In this document: piece after piece, positions 1 to 9,532 of the stretch
Layout: each line of letters opens with the position of its first letter
Position numbering within the stretch: the stretch's first letter is position 1
NCBI RefSeq assembly: GCF_014650455.1
Contig: NZ_BMUZ01000010.1
Coordinates: 305,746 to 369,745 of the forward strand
Length of the DNA: 64,000 nt
Direction of reading: 5' to 3'
From: Streptomyces xanthochromogenes
Lineage (GTDB): Bacteria; Actinomycetota; Actinomycetes; Streptomycetales; Streptomycetaceae
Made by a program: the position numbers and the translations under genes
Notes under the pieces: generated by a model
What the model saw: the letters and a program-made list of their open reading frames with translations, nothing else
Database searches by the model: none
Told to the model about the DNA's origin: nothing

Positions 1-315
1 ATCGCGCGCGAGCAGGGCATCATCCTCGCGGACACCAAGTTCGAGTTCGGCTTCGCGGGCGAGGAGCTCGTGATCGCGGACGAGGTGCTCACCCCGGACT
101 CCTCGCGCTTCTGGCCGGCCGCGACCTGGGAGCCGGGCCGTGACCAGCCCTCCTACGACAAGCAGTACGTCCGCGACTGGCTGACCTCGCCCGACTCCGG
201 CTGGGACCGCAAGAGCGAGCAGCCGCCGCCCGCGCTGCCGCAGCAGGTCGTGGACGCGACGCGGGGCAAGTACATCGAGGCGTACGAGCAGCTCACCGGC
301 ACCAGCTGGGCGTAG
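1..315 (+). CDS. purC: PurC (SAICAR synthetase), C-terminal part, cut by window edge
   Basis: Only the last 104 codons are inside the window. SAICAR synthetase joins aspartate to CAIR in de novo purine synthesis in the cytoplasm. The visible part carries the family's conserved C-terminal stretches: the ILADTKFEFG segment, the DEVLTPDSSRFW segment that closes the active site, and the QPSYDKQYVRDWL segment. It ends with a helical tail and a stop at 313-315, followed at once by a strong hairpin terminator. With purS, purQ, purL, purF and purM further right it shows that several purine genes are spread over the first 14 kb here. Identification is firm; the start is outside the window. Confidence 0.95.
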   Translation: MAREQGIILADTKFEFGFAGEELVIADEVLTPDSSRFWPAATWEPGRDQPSYDKQYVRDWLTSPDSGWDRKSEQPPPALPQQVVDATRGKYIEAYEQLTGTSWA

Positions 316-324
316 CCGGACAGC

Positions 325-360
325 AAGAAGCCCCCCGGTCTTCCGACCGGGGGGCTTCTT
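325..360. terminator. Bidirectional hairpin terminator between purC and tRNA-Gly
   Basis: A perfect 16-bp inverted repeat (aagaagccccccggtc, loop ttcc, and its complement) starts nine bases after the purC stop. A-rich on the left arm and T-rich on the right arm, it can stop transcription from purC and from the convergent tRNA-Gly gene. Confidence 0.9.
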
Positions 361-368
361 GTTCGTGG

Positions 369-441
<73 letters not shown>

Positions 442-463
442 ATGCGCCGTGGCGCGGAGACCA

Positions 464-1075
464 CTATACCCAACCTCGCTCGCGAGCGAGACGCACCGCC
501 GTGTGACGGTTCTCCGCGCCCAGCTTCGCGGCGGCCGATGAGAGGTAGTTGCGGACCGTTCCCTGGGACAGCGCGGCCCGCTCGGCGATCTCCGCGACGG
601 GGGCCCCGTCGGTCGCGAACCCGAGCACCTCGGCCTCGCGCACGGTCAGTGGGGAGTCCCCGGCGGAGATCGCGTCGGCCGCCAACTCCGGGTCCACGTA
701 ACGGTTTCCGGCGTGCACCGACCGGATGATCTCGGCGAGCCGCCGGGCGCTCACGGTCTTCGGCACGAAGCCCCGCACCCCCGCCGAAAGGGCCCGCTTG
801 AGATGGCCCGGCCGCCCGTGACTGGTCACGATCATGGTCCGGCAGGACGGCAGTTCTGCCCGCAGTTTTGTGGCCACCGTCACACCGTCCGCACCCGGCA
901 TCTCCAGATCGAGGACCGCCACATCGGGCCGGTGGGCCCGGGCCATCGCGAGTGCCTCGGGTCCCGAGGCGGCCTCCGCGACGACCTCCAGGTCGTCCTC
1001 CAGGCCGAGCAGGGCCGCGAGCGCGCCCCGGATCAGGTGCTCGTCGTCGGCGAGCAGCACCCGCACCCGGGTCAT
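464..1075 (-). CDS. DesR-type response regulator (receiver + LuxR HTH)
   Basis: 203 residues. An N-terminal CheY-like receiver starts MTRVRVLLADDEHLIRG (acidic pair DD near residue 10), has the phospho-acceptor Asp in VAVLDLEMPG and the conserved Lys in VPKTVSARR. A LuxR/NarL-type helix-turn-helix follows in the last 65 residues (LTVREAEVL and the recognition helix around GTVRNYLSSAAAKLG). The ATG overlaps the stop of the upstream histidine kinase by 4 nt, so the two are translationally coupled. It probably controls the ABC exporter genes of the same operon. DesR-like systems often sense membrane state or cell-envelope drugs; the signal here is not known. Confidence 0.92.
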   Translation of the reverse strand: MTRVRVLLADDEHLIRGALAALLGLEDDLEVVAEAASGPEALAMARAHRPDVAVLDLEMPGADGVTVATKLRAELPSCRTMIVTSHGRPGHLKRALSAGVRGFVPKTVSARRLAEIIRSVHAGNRYVDPELAADAISAGDSPLTVREAEVLGFATDGAPVAEIAERAALSQGTVRNYLSSAAAKLGAENRHTAVRLARERGWV

Positions 1076-2289
1076 CGGGGCACCTGCGCGGTCAGCCGGA
1101 ACAGCCCGTCGCCCGCCGGGCCCGCCTCCAGGGTGCCGCCGAGCGCCGAGAGCCGCTCGCGCAGGCCCGCGAGCCCGGAGCCCGGGGTGGTGTTCGGCCG
1201 CTCCGGTACGCCGTCGTTCTCGACGACCAGGGTCGCGGTGTGCTCGGCGACCGCGAGGCGGATCGCCACGCTGCGGGCGTCCCCGTGCCGCAGCACATTG
1301 GTGGTGGCCTCGCGCACCACCCAGCCGAGCGCCGACTGCGCCTCGACGGTCAGGCCCTCGGCCGGCCCGCTGTACGCACAGCCGATCCCGGCCGCCTCCA
1401 GGACCCCTCGGGCACCCTCGATCTCGACGCCGAGGTCCGCCTCGCGATAGCCGCGCACCACTTCCCGTACCTCCTTCTGCGATTCCTGGGCGATGCGCTG
1501 CACCTCCACCATCTGTGCCACCGCCTCCGGCCGGCCGCGCTGGGCGAGCTGGACGGCGAGTTCCGCCTTGAGCGCGATGACCGCGAGATTGCGGCCGAGC
1601 ACGTCGTGCATGTCCCGCCCGAAGCGCAGCCGCTCCTCGGCGACGGCGAGGCGGGCCTCGGTCTCGCGGGCCCGGTCCGACTCCCACATCACCGCGAGCG
1701 TCCAAGCCCCGCAGCGTGCCATGAGCAGGATGTAGATGCCGGACAGGGCGACCACGAGCGCCAGGTAGACCAGCCGCTCGCCGCGCACCCCGAACGCCGC
1801 GAAGACGGCCGCGGTCGCCAGGCCGAGCAGCGCGAACCGGCGCAGGAACGTCCAGGGCTTGAGGAGCGTGCTGTACGTCATCCCGAACGGCATCACGATG
1901 TAGAGCACGACCATCACGAGTTCGGCCTCCTTGAGGCCGTGCGCCGCGTAGAGGCCACCGAGCAGGACGAGCGAGAGCAGACAGAGCGCGAGCGACACCA
2001 GGACCGGGCGGCGCGGCATGGGGCCGCGCCCCAGGTACTGGTCGAGCGCGCCGCGGTGGGCCCGGATGCCCTGGTGGGCCTGGGCCGCGCCCGCGGCGAG
2101 CGTGGCGAGGGCGAGGGCGAGCGGCAGCCGTGCGTGCGGCAGTTCCAGGAGCACGAACGGCACTTCCCAGCTGAGGTAGAAGAACCACGTCGTGCACAGC
2201 CAGATCAGCCGGCTCTGCTTCTCCACCTTCTCGACCCTGCTGAGGTCCCCCCAGTGGCGTTGGTACCAGCCACGTATTCCGCCGACCAC
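1072..2289 (-). CDS. DesK-type sensor histidine kinase
   Basis: 405 residues from a GTG start with an AGGGGG ribosome site upstream. The N-terminal half has about five to six membrane segments (residues 28-70, 95-115, 120-140, 150-190). Then comes the HisKA_3 dimerisation helix with phospho-accepting His228 in FGRDMHDVLGRNL. A HATPase_c domain follows, with an N box around REATTNVLRHG and a G box GSGLAGLRERL. Third gene of a four-gene operon: ATPase, permease, kinase, regulator; 17 nt after the permease stop and overlapping the regulator by 4 nt. This arrangement is typical of actinobacterial exporter-sensing modules. Ligand unknown. Confidence 0.9.
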   Translation of the reverse strand: MVGGIRGWYQRHWGDLSRVEKVEKQSRLIWLCTTWFFYLSWEVPFVLLELPHARLPLALALATLAAGAAQAHQGIRAHRGALDQYLGRGPMPRRPVLVSLALCLLSLVLLGGLYAAHGLKEAELVMVVLYIVMPFGMTYSTLLKPWTFLRRFALLGLATAAVFAAFGVRGERLVYLALVVALSGIYILLMARCGAWTLAVMWESDRARETEARLAVAEERLRFGRDMHDVLGRNLAVIALKAELAVQLAQRGRPEAVAQMVEVQRIAQESQKEVREVVRGYREADLGVEIEGARGVLEAAGIGCAYSGPAEGLTVEAQSALGWVVREATTNVLRHGDARSVAIRLAVAEHTATLVVENDGVPERPNTTPGSGLAGLRERLSALGGTLEAGPAGDGLFRLTAQVPR

Positions 2290-2306
2290 GCCGTCGCCCC
2301 CTCGTC

Positions 2307-3125
2307 TCAGCGCCGCGGCTCCCAGCGGAAGCGCTTGCGCACGACCACTACCGCGATGAGCGTCCAGACAACCACGACGAGCAGCTCCCGCAGTACGTCC
2401 CCCACCCCGGCGCCGCCCGTCCAGCCGCTCCTGATCAGCTGGATCACCGGGGTCAGCGGCAGCATGTCGCACACCGCGGCCACCTTGTCGGGAAGGAGGT
2501 CGGTGGGCACGATCAGGCCCGACGCGGCGGTGGAGACCAACATCAGCGGCATGACCGCGATCTGGGCGGCCTCGGCGGTCCTGGTGAGGGCGGCGGTCGC
2601 CGCGGCGAGCGCACCCGTCATGGCCATGCCGAGCAGGAGGCCGACGACCGCGAGCCACCACGCCCCGGGCAGCGGCACGTGCAGCCACGCCGAGCAGCCC
2701 ACCACGAGCAGCGCGGACTGCGCGAGGGCGATGAGCACCGCGGGCAGTGCCGCCCCCGCCAGGATCTCCCGGTCGTGCAGCTCGCCGGTGCGCAGCCGCT
2801 TCAGGACGAGCTCTTCCCGGCGTACGACGTAGATGCCGACCAGCGGCGAGTACAGGGCGAACAGCAGGGCGAAGCCGAGCGAGCCGGGCAGCAGCACGGT
2901 TCCGGCGTTCAGCCCCTGCTTGCCCAGGTCGACGCTGTTGACCGTCCCGTACATGGAGACGGTGAGCGTGGCCGGCAGCAGCAGCACGGTGAACAGCGTG
3001 GACTTGTTGCGGCCGAGCAGGGTGAGTTCGGCGCGGGCGAGCGCCGACATGCGGTCGGCCGAGCTCTTCAGGGCCCGCGCGGGCTCCAGTACCGGGCTCC
3101 GCGCCGCGTCCAGGGTGGTGCTCAT
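2307..3125 (-). CDS. ABC-2 type exporter permease
   Basis: 272 residues starting MSTTLDAARSP. After a basic cytoplasmic head (about 45 residues) there are six hydrophobic segments typical of ABC-2 drug or lipid exporter permeases. The loop VYVVRREELVLKRLRTG between TM2 and TM3 is a conserved family element, and LIVPTDLLPDKVAAVCDMLPLTP precedes the last segments. Its ATG overlaps the stop of the ATPase gene by 4 nt (ATGA). It should pair with that ATPase in the cytoplasmic membrane. The transported compound cannot be read from the sequence. Confidence 0.9.
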   Translation of the reverse strand: MSTTLDAARSPVLEPARALKSSADRMSALARAELTLLGRNKSTLFTVLLLPATLTVSMYGTVNSVDLGKQGLNAGTVLLPGSLGFALLFALYSPLVGIYVVRREELVLKRLRTGELHDREILAGAALPAVLIALAQSALLVVGCSAWLHVPLPGAWWLAVVGLLLGMAMTGALAAATAALTRTAEAAQIAVMPLMLVSTAASGLIVPTDLLPDKVAAVCDMLPLTPVIQLIRSGWTGGAGVGDVLRELLVVVVWTLIAVVVVRKRFRWEPRR

Positions 3126-4075
3126 CGGACGGCCTCCCTTTCCGCGTTGTCGCCGCGCCGGTCCTGCGCGATCTTCAGGAACGCCTCTTCGAGGGAGGCC
3201 GAGCGCACATCGAGCCCCCGCAGCTCGACCCCGCTGTCCCGGGCCCACAACAGCAGCCCGGTGGCGGCGAGTTGGAGCTCCTTGGTCTTCAGCCGCACGG
3301 TGCGCCCCGCCCTCTCGTGGCTGGTGATGCCGAGCCGGTCGAGCGGCGGCAGGTCGCCCAGGTGGTAGCCGTCGGGCAGCTCGAAGGAGATGTGCGAGGG
3401 CTGCGCCGCGACGACCTCGTCGACCCGGCCGCTCGCCGCGATGCGCCCCTCGTGCAGGATCGCGAGCCGCTCGGCGAGCGCTTCGGCCTCCTCCAGGTAG
3501 TGGGTGGTGAGCAGCACGGTGGTGCCGCCGTCGCGCAGCGCGCGCACCAACTCCCAGGTCTCGCGCCGCCCTTCGGCGTCCAGGCCCGTCGTCGGCTCGT
3601 CGAGGAAGAGCACCTCGGGCCGGGCGAGCAGCGCGAGCGCCAGGTCGAGCCGGCGCTTCTCGCCGCCGGAGAGCTGCTTGACCCGTACCTGGGAGCGCCG
3701 GGCCAGGTCGACGAGTTCGAGCGCCTCCGCCACCGGCCGGGCGCCGCTGGTGCAGCCCGCCCACATGCGTACCGTCTCGGCGACGGTCAGCTCGGCGGGG
3801 AAGCCGCCCTCCTGGAGCATCACCCCGGTCCGGTGGCGCACCGCGCCGCGTTCGGTGTACGGGTCGTGCCCGAGCACCCGGACGCTGCCGCCACTGGGCG
3901 GGGCGAGTCCTTCGAGGAGTTCGACGGTGGAGGTCTTCCCCGCCCCGTTGGTGCCGAGCAGCGCGAAGAGTTCGCCGCGTGCCACGGAGAAGGAGATTCC
4001 GGAAACGGCCTCGAAGCCCCCGGCGTAGGTGCGCCGCAGCTCCTCGACCTCGATCACGTTCGCTGTGCCTGCCAT
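3122..4075 (-). CDS. ABC exporter ATP-binding protein (DrrA-like)
   Basis: 317 residues with the full ABC ATPase set: Walker A GTNGAGKTS at 41-49, Q loop around VMLQEGGFP, signature LSGGEKRR, Walker B VLFLDEPTTG, and H-loop TTHYLEEAE. A roughly 90-residue C-terminal extension of the DrrA type follows. It energises the permease encoded immediately downstream. First gene of the ATPase-permease-kinase-regulator operon. The start ATG at 4075 gives a family-standard N terminus. Such modules usually confer resistance or export; the substrate is unknown. Confidence 0.93.
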   Translation of the reverse strand: MAGTANVIEVEELRRTYAGGFEAVSGISFSVARGELFALLGTNGAGKTSTVELLEGLAPPSGGSVRVLGHDPYTERGAVRHRTGVMLQEGGFPAELTVAETVRMWAGCTSGARPVAEALELVDLARRSQVRVKQLSGGEKRRLDLALALLARPEVLFLDEPTTGLDAEGRRETWELVRALRDGGTTVLLTTHYLEEAEALAERLAILHEGRIAASGRVDEVVAAQPSHISFELPDGYHLGDLPPLDRLGITSHERAGRTVRLKTKELQLAATGLLLWARDSGVELRGLDVRSASLEEAFLKIAQDRRGDNAEREAVR

Positions 4076-4208
4076 GCCTCAAGCGTTCCGCCGCCGGGGC
4101 CGCCGGGGCAGTGCGCGCTGTCATCGCCGCACATGACAAATGTCAGGAGCGGAACGGCACTTGGCCGGGTAGGGACCGACCGGGCACGCGCGCGGCCGGA
4201 CATACGAC

Positions 4209-4239
4209 CAAGGCCCCGGTTCGATGAACCGGGGCCTTG
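4209..4239. terminator. Hairpin terminator after tRNA-Gly
   Basis: A 14-bp perfect inverted repeat (caaggccccggttc, loop gat) lies between the tRNA-Gly at 4250 and the divergent side of the ABC operon. The minus-strand side has no clear U run, so it may act mainly on readthrough in one direction. Confidence 0.75.
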
Positions 4240-4249
4240 ATCTTTCCTG

Positions 4250-4322
4250 AGCGGACGACGAGATTCGAACTCGCGACCCTCACCTTGGCAAGGTGATGCT
4301 CTACCAACTGAGCCACGTCCGC
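4250..4322 (-). tRNA. tRNA-Gly(GCC), second copy
   Basis: A 73-nt cloverleaf with acceptor GCGGACG/CGTCCGC, anticodon loop TTGCCAA (anticodon GCC), D loop with GG and T loop TTCGAAT. All stems pair. It differs from the copy at 369-441 at several stem positions but keeps the same anticodon arm core. Confidence 0.95.
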
Positions 4323-4400
4323 ATGCCTCCGACCAGCTCTCACTGGACGGCGCGAGCACTACCCTACCTGATCCACAACCGTGGCCGGCAGGCAATGCAG

Positions 4401-4472
4401 AGCGGGTGACAGGAATTGCACACTGCGCCTCCCCCCTGGAAGGGGGGTGTTCTACTACTGAACTACACCCGC
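4401..4472 (-). tRNA. Aberrant tRNA-Gly(UCC), T arm and D/T contact degenerate
   Basis: A 72-nt tRNA-like gene with a perfect acceptor stem (GCGGGTG/CACCCGC, as in normal Gly-UCC), perfect D stem (GTTC/GAAC) and an all-GC anticodon stem (CCCCC/GGGGG) around loop CTTCCAG, anticodon UCC. The D loop is AGTAGTA, so the conserved G18 is A. The T loop is TGCAATT, so U55 is G. The T stem CAGTG/CCTGT has one Watson-Crick and one wobble pair only. It may be a dead gene, or a tRNA kept for a non-ribosomal job. The three preserved stems and identity elements argue against simple decay. Confidence 0.6.
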
Positions 4473-4595
4473 ACGCTCCGGTGGACTTGGCTTTTCGGCC
4501 TTGCCCCTCGGCGTGCTCCAGACTCTAGCTGATCAGCAGGGGGGGTTTGCAACTCCGGTGCCCGGGGCGGCCGCAGGACCACCCCGGACCGGAGG

Positions 4596-4913
4596 TCAGC
4601 TCGCCTGGGCGAAGGCCTCGTAGACCTTCTTGGGGATCCGGCCGCGGGCCGGCACGTCCATCTTGTTGGAGCGTGCCCAGGCGCGGACGGCCGCCGGGTC
4701 GGGCGCGACGGAGGTGTGCCGGTAGGTCTTCCCGGACTTCGCGTGCTTGCGGCCCGCCGTCACGTAAGGCGCGAGCGCCTTGCGCAGTTTCTTTGCATTG
4801 GCGGGATTGAGGTCGATCTCGTAGACCTTTCCGTCCAGGCCGAACGTGACCGTTTCCGCCGCTTCTCCGCCGTCGATGTCATCGGAGAGTGTGACCACTA
4901 CGCGCTGAGCCAC
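4596..4913 (-). CDS. lsrL: Lsr2-like nucleoid-associated protein (second Lsr2, LsrL type)
   Basis: 105 residues. The N-terminal dimerisation domain starts MAQRVVVTLSDDIDG and runs as a beta sheet plus helix (VTFGLDGKVYEIDLN, NAKKLRKALAPYV). A basic linker leads to the C-terminal DNA-binding helices, with the loop PARGRIPKKV in the position where Lsr2 proteins carry the RGR minor-groove hook. Lsr2 proteins coat AT-rich DNA and silence acquired genes. Streptomyces has two paralogues; by position next to purS this is the second. It is divergent from purS across an unusually AT-rich spacer, which could let it control its own transcription. Confidence 0.92.
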   Translation of the reverse strand: MAQRVVVTLSDDIDGGEAAETVTFGLDGKVYEIDLNPANAKKLRKALAPYVTAGRKHAKSGKTYRHTSVAPDPAAVRAWARSNKMDVPARGRIPKKVYEAFAQAS

Positions 4914-5234
4914 GGATATCGGTTCCTTCCTACGGTCTCGCCACTCCCGCGTTCCTGACGTGCGGCGATACCGGCCTTCCGGCTGTTATGGAGCAATGTT
5001 GTTTTGGCTGGGATTCCTTTGTACAGCGGCACCCATTGCAATGTGAAGCCCAGCCAATTGCATCAGCGTGTCTCAACGCAATGACTTCGGCGACTTTTTC
5101 TCGGGATTTTTCCCACGTGTTGTCGCGGCCGAAACCGGAACGTGATCAGGCCTCGACTATATCTACCCGCGTAGATTTTTTGGCCGGGTACTGTGGTGGA
5201 ACCGCCTTCGCACCACACCACACCGGGAGTGCCA
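4914..5234. promoter_or_regulatory. AT-rich divergent spacer between the lsrL-like gene and purS
   Basis: 320 nt without a gene, near 50% GC in its centre (about 4980-5180) against roughly 70% around it. It contains three copies of gcaatg-type words (around 5000, 5037, 5079) and an inverted repeat atctac-ccgc-gtagat at 5161-5176 followed by a T run. Promoters for both flanking genes must lie here. The low GC makes it a natural Lsr2-family target; the palindrome could be an operator or an RNA hairpin ahead of purS. Confidence 0.55.
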
Positions 5235-5489
5235 GTGGCACGCGTCGTAGTCGACGTCATGCTCAAGCCGGAAATCCTCGACCCGCAGGGACAGGCGGTG
5301 CAGCGCGCACTGCCCCGTCTCGGCTTCGAGGGGATCGGCGACGTACGTCAGGGAAAGCGTTTCGAGCTCGAGGTCGAGGGGCCGGTCGACGAGGCCGCCC
5401 TCGCCCGCATCCACGAGATGGCCGAGACCTTCCTCGCCAACACCGTCATCGAAGACTTCACCGTCAAGGTCGAGGAGCAGTCCAAGTGA
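5235..5489 (+). CDS. purS: PurS, FGAM synthase small subunit
   Basis: 84 residues from a GTG start at 5235 (ribosome site gggag seven bases upstream); a longer in-frame start at 5193 has no such site and adds residues not expected in the family. The sequence VARVVVDVMLKPEILDPQG and the FEGIGDVRQGKRFEL segment are diagnostic. PurS bridges PurQ and PurL and helps channel ammonia in formylglycinamidine ribonucleotide synthase. Its stop overlaps the purQ start by 4 nt. Confidence 0.95.
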   Translation: MARVVVDVMLKPEILDPQGQAVQRALPRLGFEGIGDVRQGKRFELEVEGPVDEAALARIHEMAETFLANTVIEDFTVKVEEQSK

Positions 5490-6162
5490 CTGCACGCATC
5501 GGCGTTGTCACCTTCCCCGGCACGCTGGACGACCGGGACAGTCTGCGGGCCGTGCGCATCGCCGGCGCCGAGCCGGTCCCGCTCTGGCACCGTGACAAGG
5601 ACCTCAAGCAGGTCGACGCGGTCGTCCTGGCCGGCGGGTTCAGTTACGGCGACTACCTGCGGGCCGGGGCCATCTCCCGGTTCTCGCCGGTGATGGAGAC
5701 GGTCATCGAGCAGGCGAAGGCCGGCATGCCGGTCCTCGGTATCTGCAACGGCTTCCAGATCCTCACCGAGTCGCACCTGCTGCCGGGCGCCATGCTCCGC
5801 AACAACCACCTGCACTTCATCTGCCGCGAGCAGAAGCTGCGGGTGGAGAACGCGGAGACCGCCTGGACCGCCGACTACGAGGCCGGCCAGGAGATCCAGG
5901 TTCCGCTCAAGAACATGGACGGCCGCTACGTCGCCGACGAGCGCACGCTCGACGAGCTGGAGGCCGAGGGCCGGGTCGCCTTCCGCTACCTGGACCTGAA
6001 CCCCAACGGCTCGCTCCGCGACATCGCCGGCATCACCAACGCCGCCGGAAACGTCGTCGGCCTGATGCCGCACCCCGAGCACGCCGTGGAGCCGCTGATC
6101 GGTACGGGGCGTACCGACGGCCTCGGATTCTTCACCTCGATCCTGAAGAAGCTGGTCAACGC

Positions 6163-6166
<4 letters not shown>
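5486..6166 (+). CDS. purQ: PurQ, FGAM synthase glutaminase subunit
   Basis: 226 residues starting GTG (VTARIGVVTFPGTLDD). A class I glutamine amidotransferase: nucleophile Cys in VLGICNGFQIL and the catalytic His/Glu pair in LMPHPEHAVEP near the C terminus. It frees ammonia from glutamine and hands it to PurL. The start is inside the purS stop (GTGA) and its own stop overlaps purL (ATGA), so all three subunits are translationally coupled in one operon. Confidence 0.96.
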
Positions 6167-8412
<2,246 letters not shown>

Positions 8413-8426
8413 TACGCGCCAACGCC

Positions 8427-8462
8427 TCGGCCCCGTACCCCAGTTGATGGGTACGGGGCCGA
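8427..8462. terminator. purSQL terminator
   Basis: A perfect 14-bp inverted repeat (tcggccccgtaccc, 8-nt loop, complement) begins 14 bases after the purL stop. There is no T run, as is common for Streptomyces hairpin terminators. Confidence 0.85.
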
Positions 8463-8674
8463 AGTGCGCTCAGGCGGCGACGAGTTGCCTGCCCTTCGTC
8501 GCCGGTACGGATGCGGCCCGCGTGTCGGCGGGCAGCCGCGCGGCGAGCACCGCGGCGAGGGCCGTGACCCCGGCCGCCGCGCCGCCGAGCGCGCCGAGCG
8601 GGCGTTCGCGAAGGTCGAAACGGGTCTCGGGAGCTATCCCGGACCGAAGCGGGCCCCGAAGTAGGCTCGGCCGC

Positions 8675-9472
8675 ATGCCCCCGGCCAAGAAGCGCACCCG
8701 CAGGTACGACCCGGTCAAGATCCGGGCCGCCGTCCTCGCCCAGTTCGGCAACGTACGCGACGCCGTCCGCACCCTCACGCCCGAGCAGCTCGCCCGGCCG
8801 ACCCGGCTCGGCGACTGGACGGTGCGTGAGCTCGCCGTGCACCACACCATGGCGCTCGGCATGCTGGACCGCCAGCTCGCCGAGGCGGAGCCGCTGAAGC
8901 AGGAGGTCGCGCTGCTCGACTGGCCGTTCGCCACGGCGCCCGCGGCGGCTCAAGTGGCCGATCGGACAAGGGAGTTGGCCGCCTCCGTCGACGACCTCGA
9001 CGCGCTCTTCGAGCAGCGGGCCGCCCGGGCCGCGGAGCTCTTCGCGAGCACCGCGGACGAGCGCCTCGTGCCGACCCGGTTCGGCGCGATGACCTTCGCC
9101 GATGTGCTGGTGACGCGGACCGTCGAACTCGCCGTCCACACCGACGACTTGAACGACGCGCTGCCCGAACTCGACGTCCTCCACGACCGCCAGGCCCTCG
9201 CCGCGTGCACCCGGCTGCTCGCCGACGCGCTCGCCGTGAAGGCGCCCGGCGGCTCGGTCGAGGTGCGGATTCCGCCGTACGCGGTGGTCCAGTGCGTGGC
9301 GGGCCCCAAGCACACCCGGGGCACCCCGCCCAACGTCGTCGAGACCGACCCGATCACCTGGATGCGCCTCGCCACCGGACGCCTCGGCTGGGCCGAGGCG
9401 CTCGACGCGGCGCGGGTCGCGGCGAGCGGCGAGCGGGCGGACCTCGCCGCGGTGCTGCCGGTGATGGCGTGA
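8675..9472 (+). CDS. Sterol-carrier / mycothiol-isomerase-like family protein
   Basis: 265 residues from ATG 8675. The N-terminal two-thirds look like the DinB/MDMPI four-helix metal-binding fold of mycothiol-dependent enzymes: DWTVRELAVHHTM carries one histidine cluster and ELAVHTDDLNDAL the other, matching the two metal-ligand helices. The C-terminal third (VEVRIPPYAVVQC, then ITWMRLATGRLGWAEAL) resembles the sterol-carrier-like lobe found after this domain. A mycothiol-linked cytoplasmic reaction is plausible but the substrate is unknown. It stands alone, between the purL terminator and a convergent sulfatase gene. Confidence 0.75.
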   Translation: MPPAKKRTRRYDPVKIRAAVLAQFGNVRDAVRTLTPEQLARPTRLGDWTVRELAVHHTMALGMLDRQLAEAEPLKQEVALLDWPFATAPAAAQVADRTRELAASVDDLDALFEQRAARAAELFASTADERLVPTRFGAMTFADVLVTRTVELAVHTDDLNDALPELDVLHDRQALAACTRLLADALAVKAPGGSVEVRIPPYAVVQCVAGPKHTRGTPPNVVETDPITWMRLATGRLGWAEALDAARVAASGERADLAAVLPVMA

Positions 9473-9532
9473 CCGGCCGAACTCCGGTGGACCCAGAGGT
9501 ACTTGGGGCCGGTCAGCCGCACCTGTCGATGC

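Noticed and set aside
464..2197. Long 577-codon minus ORF over the kinase/regulator genes
   Set aside because: It reads the kinase gene out of frame (Arg/Pro/Gly-rich) before joining the regulator frame; true regulator start is 1075.
8470..8674. Minus-strand ORF end with a TM-like stretch (LGALGGAAAGVTALAAVLAARLP)
   Set aside because: No ATG, GTG or TTG start between the only upstream starts inside the 8675-9472 gene and the TM-like part; probably a shadow, though a small gene cannot be fully excluded.
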